Positions 34,013 through 43,215 of a DNA stretch of 64,000 nucleotides are shown piece after piece. Position 1 is the stretch's first letter. Each line of letters begins with the position of its first letter. The DNA is taken from assembly GCF_000376105.1 (NCBI RefSeq), contig NZ_AQWM01000011.1, forward strand, positions 20,250 to 84,249, read 5' to 3'. The translations under genes and the position numbers were made by a program. The stretch is from Asticcacaulis benevestitus DSM 16100 = ATCC BAA-896 (GTDB lineage: Bacteria; Pseudomonadota; Alphaproteobacteria; Caulobacterales; Caulobacteraceae). The notes under the pieces were generated by a model. It saw only the letters and a program-made list of their open reading frames with translations. It had not been told where the DNA came from and did not search any database.

Positions 34013-37000
34013 CTAGTAATCCTTTGAATATCTGAGGCTCGCTGCAGTGCCGGCATTACCGGTTTGCGACAGAATACTCAAGCTGCGCGACAGGGCGATC
34101 TCAAGCTGTGTGGCCATGAAGCCCTTGGTGTCGGTCACGATCTCGACATAGACATTGTTGGTCAGGTACTTGCCCGCTGCGAGCGACGTGCCGCGGCCGG
34201 TCGCGGTATCGGCCCCTATGATGCGCAGACGGTCGATACCGGTGGCGGACTGGAGCGCGCCGAGGGGATTGAGGTAATCCTTGCCGCCATTGAGGCCATT
34301 GACCGCCGAGGCCAGTTGCAGCGCTTCGGTGGCCGAGATGTTGGCCACGCTTTCGCCGAACAGCATCCGTGACAGGATTTCATCCTGCGGCAGGGCGGGC
34401 GTGGAGGAGAAGGCGATATCCGGACGCTGCGCCGAGCCTGTCACCTTGATGGTGCCCTTGATATCCTGCAGATCGGCGCTGGCGCTCAGGCTGATTTCCG
34501 GATCGGTGACGGGGCCGCCATCGAAGGTGATGGTGCCGGAATCGATGTCGAAGGAGCGACCGGCAAAGGTATAGTTGCCACGCACGACCTTCATTTCACC
34601 GACAATGCGCGGGTCGCGCGTGGTGCCGTTGACGCGCAGGCGCGCCGACCATTCCGAAGCGAGCCCCATGCCCGAAACAAAAATCTGGTTATCGGCGCGG
34701 ACCTGAATATCCAGACGCCAGAGGGCGGGCAGGGTATCGGCTGTCGCCACAGCATTGGCGTTTTCACCCTTGCGGCGCACGCCATCGAGCACGGCTACCT
34801 CAGCGGCGGTCTGCTTAAGGATGGTATATCTGAGTTGCGGCAGACGCAGATTGCCCTTGATCAGCGCGCCGTCCGTTTCGTTGTTCGTGATGTCGAGCGT
34901 GCCGGAAACCGTCGAGTTGATCGCTTGACTGCGCGCCAGGCGGGCATTGCTGAGATCAACATGAACCATCATCGGGAACTTCTGCGCGGCGGCCAGACTG
35001 ATCCAGCCATTGCCTTTGACCGTGCCTTCGCCGGCGCGTCCGGAGAAGCTGGTCAATTCAAGCCGGTCATTGGTGAACTTGCCATCGAGCGCGATGCTGG
35101 TGACGCGCGTGCCGAAATCCTCGTTGTCATAGGTCAGGCTGGTAGCCTTGATGACGCCGTTGAGGTGCGGATTGCTGAGTTGACCGGAGACGTCGGCGGC
35201 GATGGCGATGGCGCCGGAAAGCTGCTGGCGCGGCATGCCGGTTAGCGAGAACAGTACCCCGGACGGGCCGTTATAGCGCACGCCTCCGCTGATCTGCGCG
35301 GCGTTGATATCGGCGATCCAGTCCCCGCCGGCGGCAGGCGACAAGGCCATCTGGGCGCGGCCTACCGCACTGTTGCCTTGCCGGATCAGGGCATGGACAT
35401 AGTTGTTGGTCGGGCTGCGATCCGGATCGAGGCGGGCATCGAGCACAATATCGACCGGCGATGACACCACGGCAGCACTGGCGCGTGAGAAGCGACTGAT
35501 CTTGAGGTTGGCGCGGGCGGTTGGGAAGGCATTGCCAGCCTGGCTGAAATCGACGGCGCCGGTGACCGTACCGGTCAGGCCCAGATCCTGCTGGATCAGA
35601 TTGGCCAGCGACAGGTCGAGACTATTGAGGCGGGCCTGCGCCTTGAGGGTATCGCCAAAACGACCGGACAGATCGATGCTGCCCTGTGACAGCACGACCT
35701 TGACCGGCGCCAGCACCCAGTCATCGCCGCTTTTCTTGATGACCGCCGGATGATCGAGATGGAAGGGCAGGTCGTTGGCCTTGCCTTGCGCCGCGAAGGT
35801 ATAGACGTTCGGCGCAAGGGTGCCGTTGATGGCGATGTTGAACGGTACGTCCTTCTTGCCGGTGGCGACGGCTTGCACCGTGCCGCGTTCGCCGGTCATA
35901 GCCACCTTGGCGCGGCCGGTGGCCAGAACCAGATCCTGATAGCGCATATCGGCCATCTGGACATCGGCAGTGAGCTGCATCTGGTCGTGCAGCACGATAT
36001 TGGCGGCGATGATGGCGCGGCCGATATGGATTTTCATGTCACCGGGAATATTGACGTCATTGCCCGTGGCCTTGACCACAGCGGCCTGATCGCCCCCCTG
36101 ACTGCTCAGGTCCGCCGTGCCCTTGAGGCCGGAGCCGCTGATCGCCAGCGTGCCGGAGAAAGGACCTGAAGACTCTTGCGTCAACAGACCGGAAGCGTCG
36201 ATGCCGGCGAAGGTCGCCTTGTGGATATCGATGCGCAGGGGCGAACCGGTCATGACCAGGGCGTCGGCATTGAAGGGACCATAGGCCGTGCCGCCATCGG
36301 CGAGCAGGGCGAAGCCTTCCGGCGTGCTGGAAAGGCGCGCCGTCACATCGACCATCTTCACGCCAAGGCCTGGGTGGGCGGCCTTGATGACGGCATTGGG
36401 GTGATCGAGCGTGCCCGAGGCCACGGCTTCGAGCGGGCCATAGTCGAGCGAATTGGCCCTGGCGTTCAGGTTGATCGCGCCGTTTTTCGTCAGGGTGCCT
36501 GAGGCGCTGATCAGGGTGAATTTCGGCGCCTTGCCGGTCAGGTTGGTCAGGGCCACGGTGCCGTTCTCGCTGTAGGCATAGCCGCCGGAAAGCTTGGCAT
36601 TGCCACCCAGAACGCCTTGCAGGCTGTCGCTGAGCTTCGTCGTCTGGGCATTGGCGCTGCCCTTGACGCTGACCCGGCTATGATTGAGCGCCACATGTGC
36701 GGTGGTCGATAGATTGACCGTACCGACGTCTTCGACCGGGTAAGCGTTGAGATTGGCCTTCACATCGGCGGCGAATAGGCTTTTGGCAAGATCGCCGGTC
36801 AGGGTGGTGGTCGCCTTGATGCGGTCGGAGGTAACGCGGATCGTATTGCTGGAGAGCTTGCCGTCCTCCAGACGGACCTCGCCATCAAGTTTCAGATGCG
36901 TCAGCAGCGGATCGACCTGAGAGGCTATACCGGTCAGGGAGGTCAGTTCGGCCTTGACCGGCACGATGACGCCGGTCTCGGTCATGCGGCTGCGCCCCTT

Positions 37001-38296
37001 GGCGGCAAAGCTGGTGAGCTTTATGCCCGCCAGATCGAAGCGCTTGGCGGCAAGGTCATAATCGATGCGCGGCGTCTTGAAATCGCCATCAACCAGCAGA
37101 TCGGCGTGCAGGTTGGACGCCGTGAAATCCTTGCCCAGCACGTCCGGCTTGAGCAGTCGGGCATGCAGTTCGAGCTTGCGGAAATGGTTCGAGGCGAGAT
37201 CGACCACACCCTTGGCGTCGATGCGCAGGGCGTCGGTCGAGAGCGCTACCACGCTGTCGAGCGCGCGGTTTTTCAGGGTGGTGGTCAGATCGACCTGCAC
37301 AGCCGGGCGCAGCAGAGCCACGGTGTCGCCGGTCAGGATCTGGTCGGGATGGGCTGTGCCCGTGACATGGAAGACTCCGCTTTGCGCCACAACGCCAAGA
37401 TCGAGGAGGTTGTCAGGACCGAAATTGGCCACCGCGCGGCCATTCCACTGTTTCCAGGTGCCCTTGCCGCCCAGATTGGCGGTGAAAGCTTTGTCGAACT
37501 TGAGCAGGGTGGCGGCGATGCCCGTGGCCGGTGCATCGAGATCGGCCATGATATCGAGCTGATTGGTATTTGGCGCGGCATCGACCACAAGCTTGAGGTG
37601 ATCGCCTTTTTCGCTAAGCGCCAGGGCGTCGATCTTGATGCGCTGGCGCTTGAGGTGCGCCTGACCGTTGAGCACAATCGTATGCGCTTCACCCATGACC
37701 GCCTTGTCGAGCACCAAAGCATCGATGCGCAGGCGGTTGATATCTATATCGAGGTCAGGCAGCAGCGGACCATCGCTTTTGGGCGTATCGCTCGGATTGA
37801 GCACTGGCTGGCGCAGGACTTCGATCTTCGGCGTCGAGACATCGCGGATATCGACGTGCTTGTTGAGATAGCCGAAGGGGCGCCAGTCAAGGTGAATTGC
37901 CGGACTCTGGATGAAGGTGCCCTTGAGGTCCTTGACCTTGACGTCATGCAGGGTCATCTCGCCGTAAAGCGAGCCGTCGATGTCGCCGATCTCGATCTGC
38001 AGACCGGAATTGAGCTTGATGCCGGTGGCCAGTTCGATCAGCAGGCGACGGCCCGGCGGTGTGTTCAGCCCGGCCAGAAGCGCGCCGATCAGGACGGTGA
38101 AACCTAACAGGATAAAGGCGATATTACGCGCCACGCGTGACCAGCTAATATCGCGCCAATCGAAGGGCTTACGCGGTTGTTTCGGCGCGGGGGCTGGCGT
38201 TTCGGATTCGGGCGCAAAATCGGGCTCAGTCTGCGGCAAGCCTTCCGGCGCGACAGAATCAACAGGCGGCTTTGGTGTGCGGGGTTTACGAGCCAT
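34013..38296 (-). CDS. tamB: Translocation and assembly module protein TamB
   Basis: A 1427-residue AsmA-like inner-membrane-anchored protein. After a Pro-rich cytoplasmic start it has one membrane helix (NIAFILLGFTVLIGALLAGL near residue 55), then a very long beta-rich periplasmic body and a C-terminal DUF490/TamB domain (residues about 1100-1427). With TamA it forms an envelope-spanning bridge used in outer-membrane protein assembly or lipid transport. The start at 38296 (MARKPRTPKPP) leaves one base after the tamA stop, so tamA-tamB are coupled. Confidence 0.93.
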   Translation of the reverse strand: MARKPRTPKPPVDSVAPEGLPQTEPDFAPESETPAPAPKQPRKPFDWRDISWSRVARNIAFILLGFTVLIGALLAGLNTPPGRRLLIELATGIKLNSGLQIEIGDIDGSLYGEMTLHDVKVKDLKGTFIQSPAIHLDWRPFGYLNKHVDIRDVSTPKIEVLRQPVLNPSDTPKSDGPLLPDLDIDINRLRIDALVLDKAVMGEAHTIVLNGQAHLKRQRIKIDALALSEKGDHLKLVVDAAPNTNQLDIMADLDAPATGIAATLLKFDKAFTANLGGKGTWKQWNGRAVANFGPDNLLDLGVVAQSGVFHVTGTAHPDQILTGDTVALLRPAVQVDLTTTLKNRALDSVVALSTDALRIDAKGVVDLASNHFRKLELHARLLKPDVLGKDFTASNLHADLLVDGDFKTPRIDYDLAAKRFDLAGIKLTSFAAKGRSRMTETGVIVPVKAELTSLTGIASQVDPLLTHLKLDGEVRLEDGKLSSNTIRVTSDRIKATTTLTGDLAKSLFAADVKANLNAYPVEDVGTVNLSTTAHVALNHSRVSVKGSANAQTTKLSDSLQGVLGGNAKLSGGYAYSENGTVALTNLTGKAPKFTLISASGTLTKNGAINLNARANSLDYGPLEAVASGTLDHPNAVIKAAHPGLGVKMVDVTARLSSTPEGFALLADGGTAYGPFNADALVMTGSPLRIDIHKATFAGIDASGLLTQESSGPFSGTLAISGSGLKGTADLSSQGGDQAAVVKATGNDVNIPGDMKIHIGRAIIAANIVLHDQMQLTADVQMADMRYQDLVLATGRAKVAMTGERGTVQAVATGKKDVPFNIAINGTLAPNVYTFAAQGKANDLPFHLDHPAVIKKSGDDWVLAPVKVVLSQGSIDLSGRFGDTLKAQARLNSLDLSLANLIQQDLGLTGTVTGAVDFSQAGNAFPTARANLKISRFSRASAAVVSSPVDIVLDARLDPDRSPTNNYVHALIRQGNSAVGRAQMALSPAAGGDWIADINAAQISGGVRYNGPSGVLFSLTGMPRQQLSGAIAIAADVSGQLSNPHLNGVIKATSLTYDNEDFGTRVTSIALDGKFTNDRLELTSFSGRAGEGTVKGNGWISLAAAQKFPMMVHVDLSNARLARSQAINSTVSGTLDITNNETDGALIKGNLRLPQLRYTILKQTAAEVAVLDGVRRKGENANAVATADTLPALWRLDIQVRADNQIFVSGMGLASEWSARLRVNGTTRDPRIVGEMKVVRGNYTFAGRSFDIDSGTITFDGGPVTDPEISLSASADLQDIKGTIKVTGSAQRPDIAFSSTPALPQDEILSRMLFGESVANISATEALQLASAVNGLNGGKDYLNPLGALQSATGIDRLRIIGADTATGRGTSLAAGKYLTNNVYVEIVTDTKGFMATQLEIALSRSLSILSQTGNAGTAASLRYSKDY

Positions 38297-38297
38297 C

Positions 38298-40433
38298 CTA
38301 GAACGCCTGCCCGATGCCGACATAGAGCGCGATCAAGGGCTCGCCGGCTTCTTTGTTACGCTTGACAGGTGTGGCGATATCGATGCGGATCGGCCCGAAA
38401 TTGGTGTACATGCGCGCCCCTATGCCGACCCCGACGCGCAGGTCCTTGAAGGACGGCGTGGTCGAGGTATAGGCTTGGCCGATATCGATAAAGGGCACGA
38501 TGCCGAGATCGCCGAAGCGATAGCGGTATTCGACCGAGGCTTCGAAGAGGCTCAGGCCGCCGGTCGGATCGAGCGTATCGTCCTTCGGGCCAAGCTGCTG
38601 ATAGCCATAGCCGCGCACCGATCCGCCGCCGCCGGCATAGAGGCGGCGTGACGGGGCGATATCTTCAAGATTGCCGCCGACCACAAAGCCCAGACGGGTG
38701 CGGGCGGCGATGACCGCCTTGGCGCCCATGGGGTGATAATAGCTGGCGTCCAGTATGGTGCGGACGCTCGAACCACCGCCCGACAGCGATATCTGCGGCG
38801 TCACCTCCGCTGAGGCGCGGTAGCCGGTAGCCGGGTTAAGCAGGCTGTCGGAGCGGTCATAGGCCAGCTTGGTCGGCAAGGCGGCGACATAGAAGCTGTC
38901 GGCTTCGCCCAGGAAGTCCTTCAGACCGCTGGTCGCTTCCTTCGAGGCGGTGATGTCGAAGCCGTAGGACCAGGTCCAGACCTTTTGCCACAAGGGCGTC
39001 GAGACGCGCGACACCAGACCGGAGAACCCGACCGTATAGGCTTCGTAGCTGTCGTAGACATTATGTCCGGCGCTGGCGCTGAGCTGGAAGGTGCGATCGC
39101 GCTTCTTGGCGTTGGATCGACGGAAGGTCGTGGTCAGGTCTTGCGTCTTGGTGCCGAGCGCGCCGGTGACGATCAGGGCGCCTTCTGGCGGGAAGAGGTT
39201 GCGGTTCTGCCAGCTTGCCGTGGCGGTGAAGCCTTCGCCGGTGCCGTAACCGACTTCGGCGGCCAGGGTGCGGGCGGGGCCTTTTTGCTGGTGGACGAGC
39301 AGATCGACATATTCGGTGCCGTCCTCGCCAAAGGTGCCGGTGGCGACCGGCTCGACTGCCACGCTGCGGAACAGGCCGGTGGCGACGAGCGCCTCGCGCA
39401 GGTCATCGACCTGGCGGTTGTCGTAAAGATCGCCCTTCCTGAAGCGGGTCATGACCGCGACGTGATCGGCGCCAAAGGCTTCGCGGCCATCGGACTTGAA
39501 GCCGCCGAAGCGTGAGCGATTTCCGGTGTCGACCTCGAGCGTGTAATCGCCGGTCAGTTTGGCGCCATCGAGCAGGATATCGCGCGTACCGACCTTGGAG
39601 AAAGGATAGCCGCTCTGTTGCATGACCACGCTGACATTGGCCTCGGCTGCCAGCACCTGGGTGGCGATGATCTGGTCGCCGGTTTTGAGCGGCAGGGCGT
39701 TGCGAATCAGGTCGGGCGGCAGGGTCGGGTTGGCATTGGCCATAATCAGGCCAAAGCGATAGGCGGGGCCGGGCACCACGGTAATGTGCACCTGAACCGT
39801 GCCGTTGGGCAGGCTGGTGCCGCTCTTGTCGGTCGGGGTGGTGACCGTGGTGGTGACCGTGCCGTCGTAATAGCCTTCCGATTTCAGCAGGCGCAGGATC
39901 AGGGCCTCGTCCTCGGTAGCGCGGGCGCGCACCATGGTGACATTGACGGCCTTGCCCTTACCCGTTTGCAGCGAGCTCAGCTTCTTGAACTCATCGTTGA
40001 GGGCGACCTCATGCAGGCCATCGACCACGGTGGCGTAACGGATTTCCGGCAGCACGTCTTCGGTAACGAGCGTGGTGTTGGGCTGGACATCGTAACCGGC
40101 CAGAGCCGGCAAGGGTGCATCGAGTTCGGTGTCTTCGGTCGCGGTGACGGGGGGCAGGGCGTCCTCCGGCGTCTCGGTCGCGATCGTCGTGTCCGGTGTC
40201 GGCGCGTCCGGCACAGGGGCGGCTTCCGGCTGAACGGGCAGGGCAGGGGCTACGGTCTCTTCAAGCGGCGGCAGGGCGGCGTCGAAATCAGCATCATTGA
40301 TGATGGGGGTATCTTCGGGCGCGCTTTGGGCTTTGGGTGCCACCGGCGCTATCGTCTGCGCCTGCACAGGGACGCACATCAGCAGGGCGACAACCGACAC
40401 GGTCACCGGCAACGCGATGCGCTCAGCACACAA
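38298..40433 (-). CDS. tamA: TamA, BamA-family outer-membrane protein
   Basis: A protein of about 711 residues with a signal peptide (IALPVTVSVVALLMCVPVQA), a Pro/Glu-rich linker (about residues 30-120), three POTRA-like modules (about 120-370) and a C-terminal 16-strand Omp85 barrel with GGGSVRGYGYQQLGP (VRGY lid-lock motif) and a Phe at the end (YVGIGQAF). It cooperates with TamB encoded just downstream. The start is uncertain: the first candidate is TTG at 40433 with no good ribosome site, and an internal ATG would cut the signal peptide short. Confidence 0.9.
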   Translation of the reverse strand: MCAERIALPVTVSVVALLMCVPVQAQTIAPVAPKAQSAPEDTPIINDADFDAALPPLEETVAPALPVQPEAAPVPDAPTPDTTIATETPEDALPPVTATEDTELDAPLPALAGYDVQPNTTLVTEDVLPEIRYATVVDGLHEVALNDEFKKLSSLQTGKGKAVNVTMVRARATEDEALILRLLKSEGYYDGTVTTTVTTPTDKSGTSLPNGTVQVHITVVPGPAYRFGLIMANANPTLPPDLIRNALPLKTGDQIIATQVLAAEANVSVVMQQSGYPFSKVGTRDILLDGAKLTGDYTLEVDTGNRSRFGGFKSDGREAFGADHVAVMTRFRKGDLYDNRQVDDLREALVATGLFRSVAVEPVATGTFGEDGTEYVDLLVHQQKGPARTLAAEVGYGTGEGFTATASWQNRNLFPPEGALIVTGALGTKTQDLTTTFRRSNAKKRDRTFQLSASAGHNVYDSYEAYTVGFSGLVSRVSTPLWQKVWTWSYGFDITASKEATSGLKDFLGEADSFYVAALPTKLAYDRSDSLLNPATGYRASAEVTPQISLSGGGSSVRTILDASYYHPMGAKAVIAARTRLGFVVGGNLEDIAPSRRLYAGGGGSVRGYGYQQLGPKDDTLDPTGGLSLFEASVEYRYRFGDLGIVPFIDIGQAYTSTTPSFKDLRVGVGIGARMYTNFGPIRIDIATPVKRNKEAGEPLIALYVGIGQAF

Positions 40434-40673
40434 GTTCGGCGCAGATCTGGCTTTGGAAATCAGAATAGGACGTGCCCTCAGACGCGCGGCAAACCTTTGC
40501 CGCTCTCGATATTACCGTCGTTGCCTTAACTTTCCGCAAAAAATCGATGTGGAAAGCCATAGGGTGATTCGAAAATGGCTGACCCGCGTGAATTTAACCG
40601 CAAGGGCCGGAGCGCGTCCCTTTTCAGGGCAGGCTAAACAGAAATTGACAAGCCAGTTGTGAAGGAAAATGCT

Positions 40674-41747
40674 ATGCCAGACCTTATGCCCGACACCGCC
40701 ACATCCACCGAAATTGATCCGCGCTTTCAGACGCTCAGCCGCCGCGAACCGGGGGATTTTGTCTATAGCGTGCGCACCACCGGAGTCTATTGCCGCCCGA
40801 CCTGTCCGTCACGCCTGCCGAAGCCGGAAAACGTCAGCTTTCATGCGAGTTGCGAGGCTGCCGAAGTTGTGGGATTTCGCGCCTGCCTGCGCTGCAAGCC
40901 ACGCGACGCCAGCACACAAGCGAAGCAGGCGGAGATGATCGTTACCGTCTGCCGTTTTATCGAAGGGGCGGAAGACACGCCCTCGCTTGACGAAATGGCG
41001 GCCCGCGCCGACCTGTCGCCGCACCATTTCCATCGTCTGTTCAAGGCGTCCACCGGCCTGACGCCCAAGGCCTATGGCGATGCGCACCGCGCGCAGCGAG
41101 TGCGCCAGAGCTTGAGTGCCGGTGAGGCGGTGACGGCGGCGCTTTATGAGGCCGGCTACGGATCGAGCGGGCGTTTTTACGAGCGCTCGAACGCCATACT
41201 GGGCATGACCCCGACGGAATTCCAGACGGGCGGCGCCGGCGATATCCGATTTGCCATCGGGCAGTGCTCACTCGGCGTCATCCTGGTGGCGCAATCGTAT
41301 AAGGGAATCTGCGCCATCACCCTGGGCGATGAGGCCGAGGCGCTGGCGCGTGATCTGCAGGACCGGTTCCCCAAGGCTAATCTGATCGGCGCCGATGCCG
41401 ATTTCGAGCGTCATATGGCACAGGTGGTTGGCATGATCGACCAGCAACAGGCGCTGGATCTGCCGCTCGATATTCGCGGCACCGCCTTCCAGCAAAGGGT
41501 ATGGCAAGCCCTGCGCGCTATTCCTTCGGGCCAAACGCGCTCCTATGCCGAGATCGCCGAGGCTATTGGTGCGCCGAAAGCCGTGCGTGCCGTGGCGGGC
41601 GCCTGTGCTGCCAATGCGCTGGCCATCGCCATTCCCTGTCATCGGGTGGTACGTACCGATGGCGCTTTGTCGGGCTATCGCTGGGGCGTCGAGCGTAAGC
41701 GCGCTCTGTTGCTGAAGGAGGGCCAAAAAGGCATGAAGCATGTTTGA
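40674..41747 (+). CDS. ada: Ada: bifunctional alkyl-DNA repair methyltransferase and regulator
   Basis: A 357-residue three-part protein. The N-terminal zinc domain has Cys40, Cys44, Cys71 and Cys74 (GVYCRPTC and RACLRCKP), with Cys40 the phosphotriester acceptor. An AraC-type helix-turn-helix follows (about residues 88-185), then the O6-methylguanine transferase with Cys322 in AIPCHRVV. Methylated Ada normally activates its own operon. The ATG at 40674 has GAAGGAA upstream and is preferred to a GTG five codons earlier. Two oxygenase genes follow with overlaps, forming an alkylation-repair operon. Confidence 0.95.
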   Translation: MPDLMPDTATSTEIDPRFQTLSRREPGDFVYSVRTTGVYCRPTCPSRLPKPENVSFHASCEAAEVVGFRACLRCKPRDASTQAKQAEMIVTVCRFIEGAEDTPSLDEMAARADLSPHHFHRLFKASTGLTPKAYGDAHRAQRVRQSLSAGEAVTAALYEAGYGSSGRFYERSNAILGMTPTEFQTGGAGDIRFAIGQCSLGVILVAQSYKGICAITLGDEAEALARDLQDRFPKANLIGADADFERHMAQVVGMIDQQQALDLPLDIRGTAFQQRVWQALRAIPSGQTRSYAEIAEAIGAPKAVRAVAGACAANALAIAIPCHRVVRTDGALSGYRWGVERKRALLLKEGQKGMKHV

Positions 41748-42453
41748 AGCCGATCTCTTTCCCGAACAGGTGCTTCATGAGTGGCCGCATCTGGAACACG
41801 ATGTCGATGTTCGTGGCTACGCGGTCCTGCCGAGCTTGGTCGCGCCGGAGACGTGTAAGATGCTTGCGGCACTCTATGAGCAGCCGGTGTTCCGCAGCCA
41901 TGTCCATATGGCGCGTCACGGCTTCGGGCGCGGCGAGTACAAGTATTTTGCCTATCCTCTGCCGAATGTTTTGGCGGAATTACGAGCGCGCCTTTATCCG
42001 CATCTCGTGCCGATCGCCAACCGCTGGCAGCAGCGCATGGGGCTCGATGTCCGTTTTCCGGCCGATCATGCCGATTTCCTGGCGCGATGCCATGCGGCAG
42101 GGCAGGTACGGCCCACGCCGCTTTTGCTGCACTATGGCGTCGATGACTACAACTGTCTGCATCAGGATCTGTATGGCGAACATGTCTTTCCCTTGCAGGT
42201 GGCCATCCTGTTGTCGCGTCCGGAAGAGGATTTCACCGGCGGCGAGTTCATCCTGACCGAACAGCGCCCGCGTATGCAGTCGGTGGCCTCGGTCGTGCCG
42301 CTGCAGCAAGGTGACGCGGTGATCTTCGCAGTGCATCAGCGGCCGGTGGCCGGCACACGCGGCGACTATCGCGTCACGATGCGTCACGGTGTGTCGCGAG
42401 TGCGTTCGGGGCGGCGGCATACCTTAGGCATTATTTTTCATGACGCAGCCTGA
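41740..42453 (+). CDS. 2OG-Fe(II) oxygenase family protein
   Basis: A 237-residue protein of a prokaryotic 2-oxoglutarate/Fe(II) dioxygenase family (Oxygenase-NA type). The double-stranded beta-helix shows the iron pair in NCLHQDLYGE (His-x-Asp form) near residue 145, and a C-terminal RVTMRHGVSRVRSGRRHTLG holding the second His and the 2OG-binding Arg. It starts 8 bases inside ada and ends 14 bases inside alkB, so all three are co-translated and it is probably an alkylation-damage enzyme. The precise substrate is unknown. Confidence 0.83.
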   Translation: MFEADLFPEQVLHEWPHLEHDVDVRGYAVLPSLVAPETCKMLAALYEQPVFRSHVHMARHGFGRGEYKYFAYPLPNVLAELRARLYPHLVPIANRWQQRMGLDVRFPADHADFLARCHAAGQVRPTPLLLHYGVDDYNCLHQDLYGEHVFPLQVAILLSRPEEDFTGGEFILTEQRPRMQSVASVVPLQQGDAVIFAVHQRPVAGTRGDYRVTMRHGVSRVRSGRRHTLGIIFHDAA

Positions 42454-43072
42454 CCTGTTCGGTGCGCCTGAGTTCAAGCGTGAGGGCGTGTCCCTCCTGC
42501 GCGGTTTCGCCATGCCCGATGCCCAAGAATTGGTGGCCGCTATTGAGGCGGTGGCTAGGGTGGCGTCGTTCCGGCATATGACCGTGCCGGGCGGTGGCCG
42601 CATGTCGGTGGGCATGACCAATGCGGGCGTCGGCTGGGTGGCCGACAGCAAGGGCTATCGTTATGCCCGCATAGACCCGCTGAGTGGCCAGCCTTGGCCG
42701 GCCCTGCCGCCCGTATTTACCCATCTGGCGGAGCGTGCCGCTCAGGCCGCAGGGTTCGGGTTCACGCCGGATGGCTGCCTGATCAACCGCTATGAACCGG
42801 GCGCGAAAATGGGGCTGCATCAGGATATCAACGAAGGCGATTATTCGGCGCCGATCGTATAGGTGTCGCTGGGACTGCCGGCGACCTTCCAGTTCGGCGG
42901 CCTAAAGCGCAGCGATCCGGTGGAGAAGATCACGCTCCACCACGGCGATGTCGTGGTGTGGGGCGGTCCGGCGCGCAAGAGTTTCCACGGGGTGTTGACG
43001 TTAAAAGCCGGCCAACATGTCATTGGTAGTCATCGTTATAACCTGACGTTCCGTAAAACTTCCCCTCCCTAA
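42440..43072 (+). pseudogene. alkB: AlkB DNA dealkylase interrupted by an in-frame amber codon
   Basis: The reading frame codes for a full AlkB (about 210 residues) except for TAG at 42860-42862. Before it lie substrate and iron residues (LHQDINEGDYSAPIV). After it the same frame continues with VSLGLPATFQFGGLKRSDPV, HGDVVVWGGPAR, SFHG and the 2OG-binding HRYNLTFRK. Family members have Ser at the stop position (APIVSVSLGLPA), so one C-to-A change in TCG explains it. The first half alone lacks the distal His and Arg and should be inactive. A sequencing error is the main alternative. No recoding signal is seen. Confidence 0.85.
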
Positions 43073-43215
43073 ACCAAAGGTTTGGGGAGGTGGCATTTGC
43101 AAAGCGAATGACGGAGGGCGCGTCTCAGTTGGTGGAGCCTCTCCGTCTCGACGCGCTTCGCCTGAGGGCTACGCGTGCTCGACACCTCCCCATTTGAAAA
43201 ATGGGGAGGAGAAAG
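43060..43215. repeat. GC-rich inverted repeat element 3' of alkB and topA
   Basis: Imperfect arms at both ends (AACTTCCCCTCCC and the complement of GGGGAGGAGAAAGTT) enclose a GGGAGGTGGC/ACACCTCCCC pair and small hairpins (AAACCAAAGGTTTGG; CCCCATTTGAAAAATGGGG). Its layout resembles the element at 11166-11343. It begins inside the 3' end of alkB and abuts the topA stop codon. Confidence 0.6.

Noticed and set aside
36896..38107. A 403-codon plus-strand frame inside tamB
   Set aside because: It lies wholly opposite a well-supported TamB gene and shows no recognisable domain.
42860..42862. Amber readthrough or pyrrolysine/selenocysteine-type recoding in alkB
   Set aside because: Many nearby genes end in TAG, no recoding structure is visible, and the family residue at this site is Ser, so a mutation or error is simpler.
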